Part shown: in pieces, positions 17,542-26,355 of the stretch
Layout of the letters: every line of letters begins with the position of its first letter
Position numbering within the stretch: the stretch's first letter is position 1
NCBI RefSeq assembly: GCF_900094565.1
Contig: NZ_FMAF01000034.1
Coordinates: 1-60,058 of the forward strand
Direction: 5' to 3'
DNA: 60,058 nucleotides
From: Martinezella lusitana
Lineage (GTDB): Bacteria > Pseudomonadota > Alphaproteobacteria > Rhizobiales > Rhizobiaceae
Notes under the pieces: generated by a model
What the model was told of the DNA's origin: nothing
Databases searched by the model: none
What the model saw: the letters and a program-made list of their open reading frames with translations, nothing else
Made by a program: the position numbers and the translations under genes

Positions 17542-17575
17542 GGACCACTGATCCAAATATAAGGATCACCGATCC
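17542..17575 (+). promoter_or_regulatory. Two GGATC-N3-GATCC operators in front of the TetR gene
   Basis: GGACCACTGATCC (17542-17554, one mismatch) and GGATCACCGATCC (17563-17575, exact) lie 21 bp apart, and the second ends 14 bp before the TetR start codon. The motif and spacing equal those of the array at 10332-10389. Their place in the TetR promoter suggests autorepression. Confidence 0.8.
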
Positions 17576-17589
17576 TTTTAGGGCGAGAT

Positions 17590-18168
17590 ATGCGAGCCGA
17601 CGCTAGGAAAAATTACGACCATATTCTCGCGGTCGCGCGTGACGTCGTCGCAGAGCAGGGCGTCAACGCATCCATGCGCGATATTGCCCGCCGCGCCGGC
17701 GTCGGGCTTGCCACGCTGCTTCGTCATTTCCCGACGCGGGAAGCCTTTTTTGAAGCGTTGGTGTGTACGAAGCTGGACGCACTGACGCAGAAGGCAGACG
17801 AGCTCGAAATGTCAGCCCGGCCTGACGAAGCACTCCTGTCTTGGTTTCGCGAATGGATAGCATTCGCCCAAGGCCAGAAGGGTGTTGTCGCAATGATGGC
17901 GGCCGCACATACGAACCCGGATTCCGCCCTTTATGCTTCATGCGCTGCGGTGCACTCAGCGGGCGCGCGATTACTGGCCCGTGCTCAGGGAGAAGGCAGG
18001 GCGCGCGCCGACATGAATGGGGACGATCTATTTGGCTTGATGTCGGCGCTCGGATGGCTCGTCGACTTACCTTCATTTGCGCCTCGGGCCGACCATCTCA
18101 CTCACATTGTCGCGAGTGCCATCCTGGCAAATCCGTCGAGCAACGATGTTGAGAAGGCAGTGTATTGA
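17590..18168 (+). CDS. TetR-family transcriptional repressor
   Basis: 192 residues. The N-terminal HTH reads ILAVARDVVAEQGVNASMRD, then ARRAGVGLATLLRHFPTREAFF, a textbook TetR DNA-binding domain. The C-terminal ligand domain is of the type seen in regulators of SDR/quinone-reductase operons. Two copies of the operator GGATC-N3-GATCC lie in its own promoter and three in front of the reductase/SDR operon at 10481. It therefore very likely represses itself and that operon until a small ligand binds. The assignment of operators rests on shared motif and spacing. Confidence 0.9.
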   Translation: MRADARKNYDHILAVARDVVAEQGVNASMRDIARRAGVGLATLLRHFPTREAFFEALVCTKLDALTQKADELEMSARPDEALLSWFREWIAFAQGQKGVVAMMAAAHTNPDSALYASCAAVHSAGARLLARAQGEGRARADMNGDDLFGLMSALGWLVDLPSFAPRADHLTHIVASAILANPSSNDVEKAVY

Positions 18169-18295
18169 ACACCGTCCGCATCTAACGGTCGATGCTCGCC
18201 CTCAGCCAAACGGGAACAGGCCGCCCGCTGCGCAACCGTAGAAGATCTACCTTTGTTCCAGCCGTGGAGACTACTCAACGCGTACTGAGGAGAAT

Positions 18296-18721
18296 ATGAT
18301 GACCAAGAAGACCTACCACGGCTCCTGTCATTGCGGTGCCGTCGCATTTGAAGCCGCGATTGATTTCGAAAAAGGAACGACGCGCTGCAACTGCTCAATA
18401 TGCAGCAAGGCACGATTCTGGTTCGCGATCCTGCAGGCCGATGACTTCAAAATAGAAAAGGGCGAGGATAACCTGTCCGACTACACGTGGATTCCGCCCG
18501 GCAAATCGAAGGCAAATCTTCACTATCGGTTCTGCGAGACCTGTGGTGTCCGCACATTTGGACAGGGAGACAAGGAATCACTCGGCAGATTCTACGCAGT
18601 GTCTATCGCCGCGTTGGACGATATCGGGCAGGACACCGACCAAATTGCCAAGTCGATAAAACATGTCGATGGCCGCCACGATGACTATGAGCACGAGCCG
18701 GCCGACACGCGCCTCCTGTGA
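18296..18721 (+). CDS. GFA-family zinc protein (formaldehyde-activating-enzyme-like)
   Basis: 141 residues. Zinc-binding sites of the GFA/CENP-V fold are all present: GSCHCGAVAFE, CNCSICSKA and FCETCGVRTFG. Members include glutathione-dependent formaldehyde-activating enzyme, though most have unknown substrates. The start is ATG ATG behind GAGGAGA. It follows the TetR gene by 127 bp and may share its control. It fits the electrophile-detoxification character of this region. Confidence 0.88.
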   Translation: MMTKKTYHGSCHCGAVAFEAAIDFEKGTTRCNCSICSKARFWFAILQADDFKIEKGEDNLSDYTWIPPGKSKANLHYRFCETCGVRTFGQGDKESLGRFYAVSIAALDDIGQDTDQIAKSIKHVDGRHDDYEHEPADTRLL

Positions 18722-18825
18722 ATGTTGTTGAGAGCAAAATAACTGCGACTGGAGATTGTGGAGATAGGCAACAGCGCGCTGCGCATCAGCAGCCGCTGCC
18801 GGTTGTGCTGCCTCGCCATCCTGAG

Positions 18826-18935
18826 GCTCAGGATCTGGGGCTCGCGGCCGTCTCGGAGGCCCGTGCCAGTGCCTGCGTATCGATATACTCACGGATTTTC
18901 GTCAGCTTGCCATCTCGAACGGTGATGGCATACTG
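18826..18935 (-). pseudogene. SnoaL/NTF2-like protein relic (C-terminal fragment, second copy)
   Basis: YAITVRDGKLTKIREYIDTQ followed by ALARASE is nearly the same as the end of the relic at 14171. The bases beyond it (encoding a QHNRQR-like stretch) also recall the junction into the thioredoxin-reductase relic there. The same SnoaL-reductase segment was therefore duplicated and then decayed. The rest up to 19340 shows no gene I recognise. Confidence 0.6.
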
Positions 18936-19339
18936 CTGCTGTCGACCCCAACAGAATATCGGTGCATGGCTTTGCTGGAAGGTCGCGCTCCAACCTAGAA
19001 CCTGGATGGGCCTCGACAAACGCTCGATCCGCAAAGACGGCCGGTAAGGACTGGGCGGAAGGCCTTCTCGAAACGCGAGAAAGTAATCTTATCGGCCCGA
19101 ACAATCTCAAGCCCATCATTGGACACCCGTAGAGCATCGCCAAGTTCTGTTGCTTAGCTGCGCGAAACCTACCCACAGGCCAGCTGGCAGCGCGGATTTT
19201 CGGCGCACCTCCCCCGCGTAAGGCCCAATTCGTCCGGCATATTATTCTGGAGAAAACATTTAAATCGCGGAAAATGCAGCAGAGTCAGCGGCATGCAGTT
19301 TATCAGAAAATTGATAGTGTTGCCGGCAGGAACATGAAG

Positions 19340-19646
19340 CCTTTGAAAGTGTTTGCCTCGGATAACAAGTCCGTCGCGTCGCCGACTTTGGACCAGTTGG
19401 CCGGCGCCGTATGTTTGAGTGTCAATCACTTCATTCGTGCGTTCCACCAACAGACCGGGGTGACACCGCATCGTCACGTCGTTCTCCGCAGGCTTGAACG
19501 CGGGATCACACTCCTGAAGAAGCCAGGGAAGTCTGTCGCCGAGGTTCGACGGTGTCGGCTTCGCAACGTCGGCGCACTTCGTCGCAACATTCAGGCGGAC
19601 AATGGGTGTAACGCCAGGCGCATTCCAGACTGCTCTCCCGAGCTAA
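19340..19646 (+). pseudogene. AraC-family regulator relic (HTH domain, frameshifted)
   Basis: TLDQLAGAVCLSVNHFIRAF and QQTGVTPHRHVVLRRLERG form the first HTH of an AraC-type regulator. After SVAEV the frame changes by two bases and the second HTH continues as DGVGFATSAHFVATFRRTMG and VTPGAFQTALPS-stop. No effector domain precedes it. The 19650-19911 stretch behind it is empty. Confidence 0.65.
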
Positions 19647-19911
19647 TCGTCGGCCCGGGCCGCCGGACGGTGACCGCGAGTTCAATGCTCCACCCACCAC
19701 GAGACATCGGATGAACGTCGCTCATACGCACTGCGACGTCCCAATTGCTGCACGGTCGTCGTCCGTGCGCAGCAAGGCGTCGCTTAGCAGTAAATCGGGC
19801 TCTTCCTCATATGTGGAACGACCCGGTTAGCAAGGTGTTTATTGCGCAAATCGCCGTCGGATGGTGCAGTCATATGTCCGGCCTATTTGGCGCGGTCTAT
19901 GCTCGAAGCCA

Positions 19912-20280
19912 TCATTCTTGCCAGTCGCGTCCAATCTTCGGGCGCCTTGAGGCAAAGGCCAATCCACTTATTATGATGAGAACCATACCGGCCAGTACAA
20001 AGTTGTAGGTGAAAGTAATGTTGTCACTGAAATCAGCGACCCACGGAATTACAAGGAGCACCATGCCTAACAAGACCTTCACCCAATCGGTCCAGATCTC
20101 CGGATCAAAAATTCCGGACATTGAGACGATCGCAAGTGCCAGTCCGGCGATCGATCCGGCAACCTCTATCATCGTGGACGCCGAAGTCTGAGGTAGAAAA
20201 ATGGGAACGACCCAAGGCGCTGCGACTATATAGATTCCAAGGATAAGACTTAGCCAGTTCTGCCAACGTGGTTCATTCAT
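19912..20280 (-). CDS. SPW-repeat integral membrane protein
   Basis: 122 residues with four hydrophobic segments in two repeats, each carrying a PW signature (YIVAAPWVVP near residue 20 and VLLVIPWVADF near 80). That is the SPW family of small inner-membrane proteins. ATG 20280 has GGAGA six bases upstream, whereas an ATG at 20292 has no such site. An exact FixK-type box 56 bp upstream predicts a 21-base leader that just includes that site. Function unknown. SPW proteins are often found with stress genes. Confidence 0.85.
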   Translation of the reverse strand: MNEPRWQNWLSLILGIYIVAAPWVVPIFLPQTSASTMIEVAGSIAGLALAIVSMSGIFDPEIWTDWVKVLLGMVLLVIPWVADFSDNITFTYNFVLAGMVLIIISGLAFASRRPKIGRDWQE

Positions 20281-20335
20281 TGTAGTCTCCATTGCTAGAA
20301 CTATGCCATCCTAATGCATCGGCTATTGGCGTTAT

Positions 20336-20349
20336 TTGAGCTGAGTCAA
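20336..20349 (-). promoter_or_regulatory. FixK/FNR-type box upstream of the SPW gene
   Basis: TTGAGCTGAGTCAA is an exact TTGA-N6-TCAA. Predicted transcript start near 20301. Confidence 0.75.
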
Positions 20350-20538
20350 ATATTCAGTCGTCACGCTTTAATTTATCGAAGATAGACTGGTATCGAACTT
20401 TCTCGCTAGCGAACGGCGCTCAATCGTTCTGTCCACATTGTGACAAGGGTGTCATGCGGATGTGCCGTCACGACGCGCTCGCCTAACAGCCGGACACCAG
20501 CGCGCAGACGAAAGGGACACAATCGGCGACCCCTGCGT

Positions 20539-22158
20539 CTATATCTCCATCGGCGGCGGAGCCGGCTGTGGGAGTGGCTCGGGGATCTCCGTCATCGTCG
20601 CCTCGGTCAGCAGCAATATGCTGGCAACAGAGACTGCATTCTCAAGTGCGACGCGTATAACTTTGGTTGGATCGATAATGCCTTCCTGCAGGAGGTCGAC
20701 GTAGCGATTGCGGGCGGCATCGAAGCCCACGACTCCCTCGCTTTCGAGCATCCTGGCAACAACGACTCCGCCGTCCACGGCCGAGTTTTCGGCGATCTGC
20801 CGCGCCGGAACTTCGAGCGAACGCTTCAGGATCTGAACGCCTGTTCGCTCATCCCCTTCGCAGGCCTCCTCTTCCTGGCTTATAGCTTTTATGCATCGCA
20901 GCAGCGCGAGCCCGCCACCGGGAACGATGCCTTCCTCGACCGCGGCCTTGGTGGCATTGATCGCATCGTCGAAGGCATCTTTCTTGGCTTTCACCTCCGC
21001 TTCCGATGGAGCGCCGACACGAATGACGGCCACGCCGCCCGAAAGCTTGGCAAGCCGTTCCTGCAGTTTTTCCTTGTCGTAGTCGCTGGTCGTCGTTTCA
21101 ATCTCGTTGCGGATCTGGTCGCTGCGTCCCTTGATGGCCTGTTGCGTGCCGCCGCCGCCGATAATCGTCGTGGTGTCCTTGTCGACGACGATGCGCGTTG
21201 CCGTGCCGAGTTGCTCGAGGGTGACCTTGTCGAGCTTGAAGCCGAGATCTTCGGAGATAAGTTGAGCCCCGGTCAGGATCGCCAGATCCTGAAGCATTGC
21301 CTTGCGGCGATCGCCGAAGCCGGGAGCCTTGACTGCACAGTTGCGGAAGGTTCCGCGGATCTGATTGACAATGAGGGTAGCAAGCGCCTCTCCCTCAACA
21401 TCCTCGGCTATGACGAGAAGCGGCCTGCCAGATTTGGCGATTTCCTCAAGCAAACCGACCAGGTCGCCGAGTGCCGAGATCTTCCGGTCGAAAATAAGGA
21501 TACGGGCATCTTCCAGGATGGTCTCCATCTTTTCAGAATCCGTCGCGAAATAAGGTGAGATGTAGCCGCGATCGAACTGCATACCATCCACCAGGTCGAG
21601 GCGGGTTTCCATTGTCTTGGCTTCCTCGACGGTGATTACACCTTCCTTGCCGACCTTGGACATGGCCTCGGCGACGAGCTTGCCGATGGCTTCATCGTTG
21701 TGAGCCGAGATGGCCGCGACCTGCTGCATCTCCTTATCTGTCGTGACCGGCTTGGAGATATCGTGCAGCGCCTTGACGGTCCTGCTGACCGCGCGGTCAA
21801 GGCCGCGCTTGAGATCGATGGCGCTGGCGCCAGCCACCACATTTCGATGGCCGTCCGCCAGGATTGCATGGGCGAGTATAGTCGACGTACTCGTTCCATC
21901 TCCGACCATTTCCCCGGTTTTCTCGGCAGCGGCGCGCAGCATGCGCGCCCCGAGATTTTCCTCTGGCTCTTTCAGATCGAACTCTTTTGCGATTGTCACT
22001 CCATCGTTGCAGACGATTGGAGCGCCCCATTTCCTTTCGATCAGGACCGACTTGGAACGTGGACCGAGCGTGATGCGAACCGCATCCGCCAATCTGGTTG
22101 CACCTAGAAGAACCTTGCCCCTGGCTTCCGCATGGAAGAAAACTTGTTTGTGTGCCAT
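20539..22158 (-). CDS. groEL: Chaperonin GroEL (accessory, stand-alone copy)
   Basis: 539 residues covering a whole 60-kDa chaperonin: LGPRSKSVLIE, the ATP loop VGDGTSTST, the GFGDRRKAML apical segment and VEEGIVPGGGLALLR. Unlike housekeeping GroEL, there is no GGM tail. The protein ends in a proline-rich PEPLPQPAPPP stretch, and no groES lies beside it. It folds proteins in the cytoplasm, presumably with a GroES encoded elsewhere. An exact FixK-type box sits 78 bp before the start, so it is likely the oxygen-limitation copy of a multi-GroEL genome, as known in rhizobia. Confidence 0.93.
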   Translation of the reverse strand: MAHKQVFFHAEARGKVLLGATRLADAVRITLGPRSKSVLIERKWGAPIVCNDGVTIAKEFDLKEPEENLGARMLRAAAEKTGEMVGDGTSTSTILAHAILADGHRNVVAGASAIDLKRGLDRAVSRTVKALHDISKPVTTDKEMQQVAAISAHNDEAIGKLVAEAMSKVGKEGVITVEEAKTMETRLDLVDGMQFDRGYISPYFATDSEKMETILEDARILIFDRKISALGDLVGLLEEIAKSGRPLLVIAEDVEGEALATLIVNQIRGTFRNCAVKAPGFGDRRKAMLQDLAILTGAQLISEDLGFKLDKVTLEQLGTATRIVVDKDTTTIIGGGGTQQAIKGRSDQIRNEIETTTSDYDKEKLQERLAKLSGGVAVIRVGAPSEAEVKAKKDAFDDAINATKAAVEEGIVPGGGLALLRCIKAISQEEEACEGDERTGVQILKRSLEVPARQIAENSAVDGGVVVARMLESEGVVGFDAARNRYVDLLQEGIIDPTKVIRVALENAVSVASILLLTEATMTEIPEPLPQPAPPPMEI

Positions 22159-22235
22159 TTCCCGTCTCCCGAAGTGGCCATGAGATCGCCTGACGGCTCA
22201 TCAGTATTCGGTAACACACATTCGCCGGAATGAAT

Positions 22236-22249
22236 TTGACCGACGTCAA
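22236..22249 (-). promoter_or_regulatory. FixK/FNR-type box upstream of groEL
   Basis: TTGACCGACGTCAA is an exact TTGA-N6-TCAA and also a perfect palindrome. Predicted groEL transcript start near 22201, 43 bases before the ATG. Confidence 0.75.
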
Positions 22250-22286
22250 CGAGCACATGGGCAGGAAACGGGTAGGGCAGAGAAGA

Positions 22287-22300
22287 TTGATCTTCCGCAA
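22287..22300. promoter_or_regulatory. Second FixK/FNR-like box (one mismatch) near groEL
   Basis: TTGATCTTCCGCAA differs from TTGA-N6-TCAA by one base. It is too far from groEL for a class II site. Rightward it would start a transcript near 22335, in a stretch with no recognised gene. Confidence 0.4.
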
Positions 22301-22659
22301 TGCAGTCCAGTGCTTACGACTTTAGGCCTTTGGTTTATCGAAGATCGAGAAGGCCACAGTGAAGGCATTGTTCATGACTACAATTCTTTCTTCGGCAATG
22401 AGGAATTGCGCGGTATCGGGGCGATATGTTCATGTACCGGACCATCCGTTCCGGACAGGCCGCTATCGCGAACGCATGAAGCCGGTTGGAAAGTTCGACC
22501 CGTGGTGTGCAGACGCCAAACTCGGGTTTCGGGATTTCTCTCCGTCGCCGATGATCGACGGCGCCTAGGTCAGTTAGCCACGATATCAGCCGCCGGACTT
22601 TGGCTCTGCCTAACTCCCAGGCGTCATTGAGCTTCCGAATGCCGAGAAAACTTGGCGGC
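22301..22659. other. Region without recognised gene
   Basis: About 360 bp between the GroEL promoter and the end of the MgtC-type gene. Short frames exist on both strands (22310-22630 plus, 22335-22682 minus), but neither has a convincing start site or family likeness. Behind the box at 22287 it could hold a small RNA or a gene relic. Confidence 0.3.
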
Positions 22660-23976
22660 TCAATATAGGCCGAATACCGCAAGCTGTGCCTTGACCAATC
22701 CCAAAATCATTGACGGATAATACAGGGCGATGCTGATTATTCCCGCTGCCATGGCACCGAGGGTGACGAGGAGCAGGCGTAATGAATAGAGCCTTGTGCC
22801 GGCAAGTGTTGCCAGGGTGATTTTTGTTAGAAGATTGGCTGCGGCGGCAAGAGCAATCCCGTATGCAGCTGAAATGTCGCCGATTTGCGCCGGAACCAGC
22901 CTCGCCACAGTTAATGTGATTGCATCAAGATCGCCAAGGCCGGAGACGAAGGCTACCGCGAGGAAGGACCTCGAACCCAGTGTTGCGAGCGCGGCATGCG
23001 TTGCTAAGCTGATGATCATCAGAATGCCGGCGAATCGAAGGACAACCCATATTTCCAGCGGGTTAGCCGGAATGAAGTCGGGCAGTCCGACGTTATTGCG
23101 CCAGGCGCTGCCGAGACTGCCCGCCGCAAGGACCGCTGCTGCAGGTAAAAGGACGGTAACTAGTATCTGTGCGGTCTGTGGCGCAATTACAGCGCAAAGC
23201 AGTAGTGTGCGTGTCAGGGATACCGCACCTGCCGCCATGGCTCCTGAGGACAGAGTAGTCGACAGCTGCGGCGCTCGGCATGACTGCCGAGCAAAGGAGA
23301 GCGTAACTGCAGTAGAGGAAACAGCGCCTCCCGCGATGCCGGTCACAATGATACCAGCCCCGGAACTCATGAGCTTTATCAGGACGTAACCGACAAACGA
23401 GATGAGCGCGACCGATATCGTCATGACCCATAACTCGAAGGGATTGATCGCTCCCCAGGGATCGAGGGCTCTGTCGGGCAGAATGGGAAGGACGATAACG
23501 GTCATGGAGAGCAGGATCAGGGCGGCGCGAAGCTCGAGCCACGTCAGCCTTCGCAAGAATCCATGCAATGGCTCACGGGCGGCCAGTAAGACAGTAATGG
23601 CAACGGCCGCGGCCGCCGTTGCCGTCATGTCGGCGACAACCGCTCCCAGTCCAAGTGCGAATACGGCGAGCGCGGCAATGACACCTGTGGCACTATAGTC
23701 GCCTTCCTCCGCTGCCTGCATGTAGCTGAAGATGATCATCGCAACGCTGAAGGCGAGAAAGATCGCTATCGGCAAGAGGGAGCCAACAGCCGGATAGAGG
23801 AAGCCACAGAAGCCGCCCAGGAAGCCGGCGAGTCCGTAGGTCCTGATCCCGGCCGTTCGTTTGCCCGCGGGGGTCTCACGCTCTTGCCAACCGCGTTCGA
23901 TGCCAACGAGAATGCCTATGGCGAGAGCCAAACTTAGGCGTTGGAATGCTTCTATTGTAGTCATTGTAGCAATCAT
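22660..23976 (-). CDS. MgtC/SapB-family membrane protein with DUF4010
   Basis: 438 residues with about a dozen membrane segments. The N-terminal MgtC motif reads LALAIGILVGIERGWQER, followed by RTYGLAGFLGGFCGFL, and the rest is the DUF4010 extension. MgtC relatives modulate F-type ATPase and membrane potential under Mg2+ limitation or acid. The role of the long version is unsettled. ATG 23976 has GAGG nine bases upstream, better than the ATG at 23991. It lies 127 bp behind the Do-type protease on the same strand and may be read from the box at 25648. Confidence 0.82.
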   Translation of the reverse strand: MIATMTTIEAFQRLSLALAIGILVGIERGWQERETPAGKRTAGIRTYGLAGFLGGFCGFLYPAVGSLLPIAIFLAFSVAMIIFSYMQAAEEGDYSATGVIAALAVFALGLGAVVADMTATAAAAVAITVLLAAREPLHGFLRRLTWLELRAALILLSMTVIVLPILPDRALDPWGAINPFELWVMTISVALISFVGYVLIKLMSSGAGIIVTGIAGGAVSSTAVTLSFARQSCRAPQLSTTLSSGAMAAGAVSLTRTLLLCAVIAPQTAQILVTVLLPAAAVLAAGSLGSAWRNNVGLPDFIPANPLEIWVVLRFAGILMIISLATHAALATLGSRSFLAVAFVSGLGDLDAITLTVARLVPAQIGDISAAYGIALAAAANLLTKITLATLAGTRLYSLRLLLVTLGAMAAGIISIALYYPSMILGLVKAQLAVFGLY

Positions 23977-24103
23977 GGTCGCTGACCTCATTTGGCATGG
24001 CCCGCTGTTAGCTTCCGTGCCGTTTCGTGGGGTAAGCCGGGGCCTGGAAAGAAAGCGGATCAGCGTTCCGGCCGCATCCGATGCATGCCAGAGTTTCGGA
24101 TCG

Positions 24104-25537
24104 TCATTTTACGATGAGAAAACGCCGATGGCCGTCCCGAAATATTCCAAGCAGCAGGAGAGTTTTCTGTTTCTGGGCCAGGTCGGCAACCATCTGTGGT
24201 GTCGGGCTGAGCTGTTGATTGACACTGACGATTACATCGCCGGTTGTCAGTCCGGCTGCCGCCGCTTTGCTACCATCAATCAAGGCCGACACCAGCGCTC
24301 CCTCGACCTTGCCGTAAGCATCGGAATCGGATCCGAGCTTGTCGAGCGTGACACTCTCCAGCAATCCCTTTCCTTCGACTTCGGCCGGAACAGGCAACTG
24401 GTCTTCCGGAAGCGTCGCGCTGAGCGTTGCATCTAGGTCGACCCTACCGGCTGGACGAAGCAGTGACAGCCTCACAGATGTTTTCGGGACGTAAGACGAT
24501 ATCCTCGCATGCAGTTCGCTGGCATCTTTAATCGGGGAATCGTTAACGGCAATGATGACGTCGCCGGGTTTTATTCCCGCCGCTGCACCCGCCGATCCCG
24601 AAATGACATCGTTGACCAATGCGCCAATGGATACATTGATCCCCAGAGCTTTCTCGAAGTCTGTATTGTTGTCCTGCACTAGAACGCCGAGGTGGCCGCG
24701 GCGAATTTCACCATGGTCAATCAGTTGTTGCATGGTCCCTCTCACCGTGTTGATCGGGATGGCAAAACCGATGCCGATATTGCTGCCTGAGGGGCCGATG
24801 ATGGCGCTGTTGATGCCGACAAGCTCTCCGTCGAGGTTGACAAGGGCGCCGCCGGAGTTGCCGGGATTGAGCGAAGCATCGGTTTGAATGATGTCCTGAT
24901 CGCCTTCAACTCCAAGCTCGGCTCGGCCGAGCGCGCTGACGATTCCGAATGTGGCGGTCTGGCCGAGGCCGAAGGGGCTGCCGATGGCGGCGACGTAGTC
25001 GCCGACCCGCAGCTTACTGGAATCGCCGAAATGCACGGCGATCAGCCCCGGCGCGCTGATCTTTATGACGGCGATATCGGTCTCGGGATCGGTGCCCACC
25101 ACCCTGCTGTCATATGTGGAGCCATCGGCAATCGTAACCTTGATATCGGCAGCGTTTTCAATCACGTGGTTGTTCGTCAGAATATATCCGTTGCCCGCGT
25201 CGACGATCACGCCAGCTCCCACGGTCTGGGAAATGTGCATCACCGCCGCTGCCTCCCGGGAGGCGCTCTTCGAGCGCTCTTCTTGAGGCACAATCAGCAA
25301 GCCTTCATCCCTCGACGTTTCTTTCGAGCGGACGGTTATGCTGACAACACTCGGCATGACCGTCTGCAGCATCGGTGCCAAGGAGGGCTGCAAGGGTGCA
25401 GCGCCGGCTTGATGAAAACCGACGAACAACGAAGCAGCTAGAATAGCTATGGTGAGGCCGCGGCTTCGGAAGTTCTGATGAAGACCGCCGATGGAGACGC
25501 ATACCGTCCACGCTTGTGTTGCCGAAAACCCGGACAT
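24104..25537 (-). CDS. Do-type periplasmic serine protease (DegP/HtrA family)
   Basis: 477 residues. A signal segment (LTIAILAASLFVGF) near residue 35 directs export. The trypsin-like domain has the triad His in NNHVIENA, Asp in ETDIAVIK and Ser in NPGNSGGALV, followed by two PDZ domains (RRGHLGVLVQ and a C-terminal one with GLTTGDVIVSVN). It degrades or refolds misfolded periplasmic proteins. ATG 25537 is preceded by AGAGGGG. The upstream open frame to 25609 is unlikely to be used. The box at 25648 lies between this gene and the divergent universal stress gene and could serve both. Confidence 0.9.
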   Translation of the reverse strand: MSGFSATQAWTVCVSIGGLHQNFRSRGLTIAILAASLFVGFHQAGAAPLQPSLAPMLQTVMPSVVSITVRSKETSRDEGLLIVPQEERSKSASREAAAVMHISQTVGAGVIVDAGNGYILTNNHVIENAADIKVTIADGSTYDSRVVGTDPETDIAVIKISAPGLIAVHFGDSSKLRVGDYVAAIGSPFGLGQTATFGIVSALGRAELGVEGDQDIIQTDASLNPGNSGGALVNLDGELVGINSAIIGPSGSNIGIGFAIPINTVRGTMQQLIDHGEIRRGHLGVLVQDNNTDFEKALGINVSIGALVNDVISGSAGAAAGIKPGDVIIAVNDSPIKDASELHARISSYVPKTSVRLSLLRPAGRVDLDATLSATLPEDQLPVPAEVEGKGLLESVTLDKLGSDSDAYGKVEGALVSALIDGSKAAAAGLTTGDVIVSVNQQLSPTPQMVADLAQKQKTLLLLGIFRDGHRRFLIVK

Positions 25538-25647
25538 CCTTGCCGCCCCTCTTCCTGTAAAAATTGTAAAGTGACGTGAAGGAATGCGGCGTGCATTGAT
25601 CAGGCGCAAATATCCTTCATTGCAAGCGAACGGGATAGTCGCCGCCT

Positions 25648-25661
25648 TTGATCTTCATCAA
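25648..25661. promoter_or_regulatory. FixK/FNR-type box between degP-like and usp genes
   Basis: TTGATCTTCATCAA is an exact TTGA-N6-TCAA. Class II spacing gives a start near 25696 for the usp gene (ATG 25746) and near 25613 for the protease gene (ATG 25537). Both spacings are reasonable, so one site may drive both directions. Confidence 0.75.
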
Positions 25662-25745
25662 TGCGTTTTGTGTGTTCCGATGCGCTACTCTTGGTATGGC
25701 TATGGTCCAATAAGCGTTGCCGCTAGATCACCAGGAGGAAGTGAT

Positions 25746-26270
25746 ATGTCGAGGAAGGTTTTGATCGCTACAGATGGTTCACCTCACGCGCAGAAGGCGG
25801 TTAAAATCGGATCGGAGCTCGCCAAGGGGCGGTATGCAGAAGTTCATTTGGTGCATGTCATGCTTTCTGGTGAGTTGGATGACGATCTCCAGCGCATGAT
25901 CACAGTCGAACATCTCGATGGCCTGAGGATAGTTGATGACCCCACGATCCCACCCGTCGCTGCGCCCGGCTTTCCAATCGCTTTTCCAATCACAGATCCT
26001 GGTGCCTCGTATCGGGCCATAGAGGCGATTGGGACAGATATTCTCAAACGTGCCAAGTATGCGGTCAATGCGCATGGTGTCGATCGCGTCTCAACCCATC
26101 TTTTGGATGGGAACCCGGTCGAGGAAATCATGAAAGTGATCGAACGAGAACATCCCGACCTTGTCGTCTGTGGTGCAAGGGGCCTTTCCAGCCTGTCGCA
26201 ACTCGTTCTCGGCAGCGTGTCCACCAAAATCGCCCAGCGTTGCTCTGCGACTTGCATCACCGTGCATTGA
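25746..26270 (+). CDS. Universal stress protein (UspA family)
   Basis: 174 residues. It starts with KVLIATDGSPHAQKAV, and the ATP-binding signature GARGLSSLSQLVLGSVST (G-x2-G-x9-G-S/T type) is near the C-terminus, so an ATP-binding USP is predicted. About 30 residues of extra loop lie between the two halves. GGAGG is well placed before ATG 25746. USPs of this type support survival under hypoxia or growth arrest. The upstream box predicts induction by a Crp/Fnr-type activator. Confidence 0.92.
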   Translation: MSRKVLIATDGSPHAQKAVKIGSELAKGRYAEVHLVHVMLSGELDDDLQRMITVEHLDGLRIVDDPTIPPVAAPGFPIAFPITDPGASYRAIEAIGTDILKRAKYAVNAHGVDRVSTHLLDGNPVEEIMKVIEREHPDLVVCGARGLSSLSQLVLGSVSTKIAQRCSATCITVH

Positions 26271-26355
26271 TGCCGTGGTTATGGCACTAAACGACCTGCA
26301 TGGTCCGGGTGACGGCGTATGCCAGGCTCTGGGAGACGTTTAGGGGAAAACAAGT

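Noticed and set aside
20440..21558. Plus-strand open frame of 372 codons
   Set aside because: Antisense to groEL, whose product matches chaperonins over its full length.
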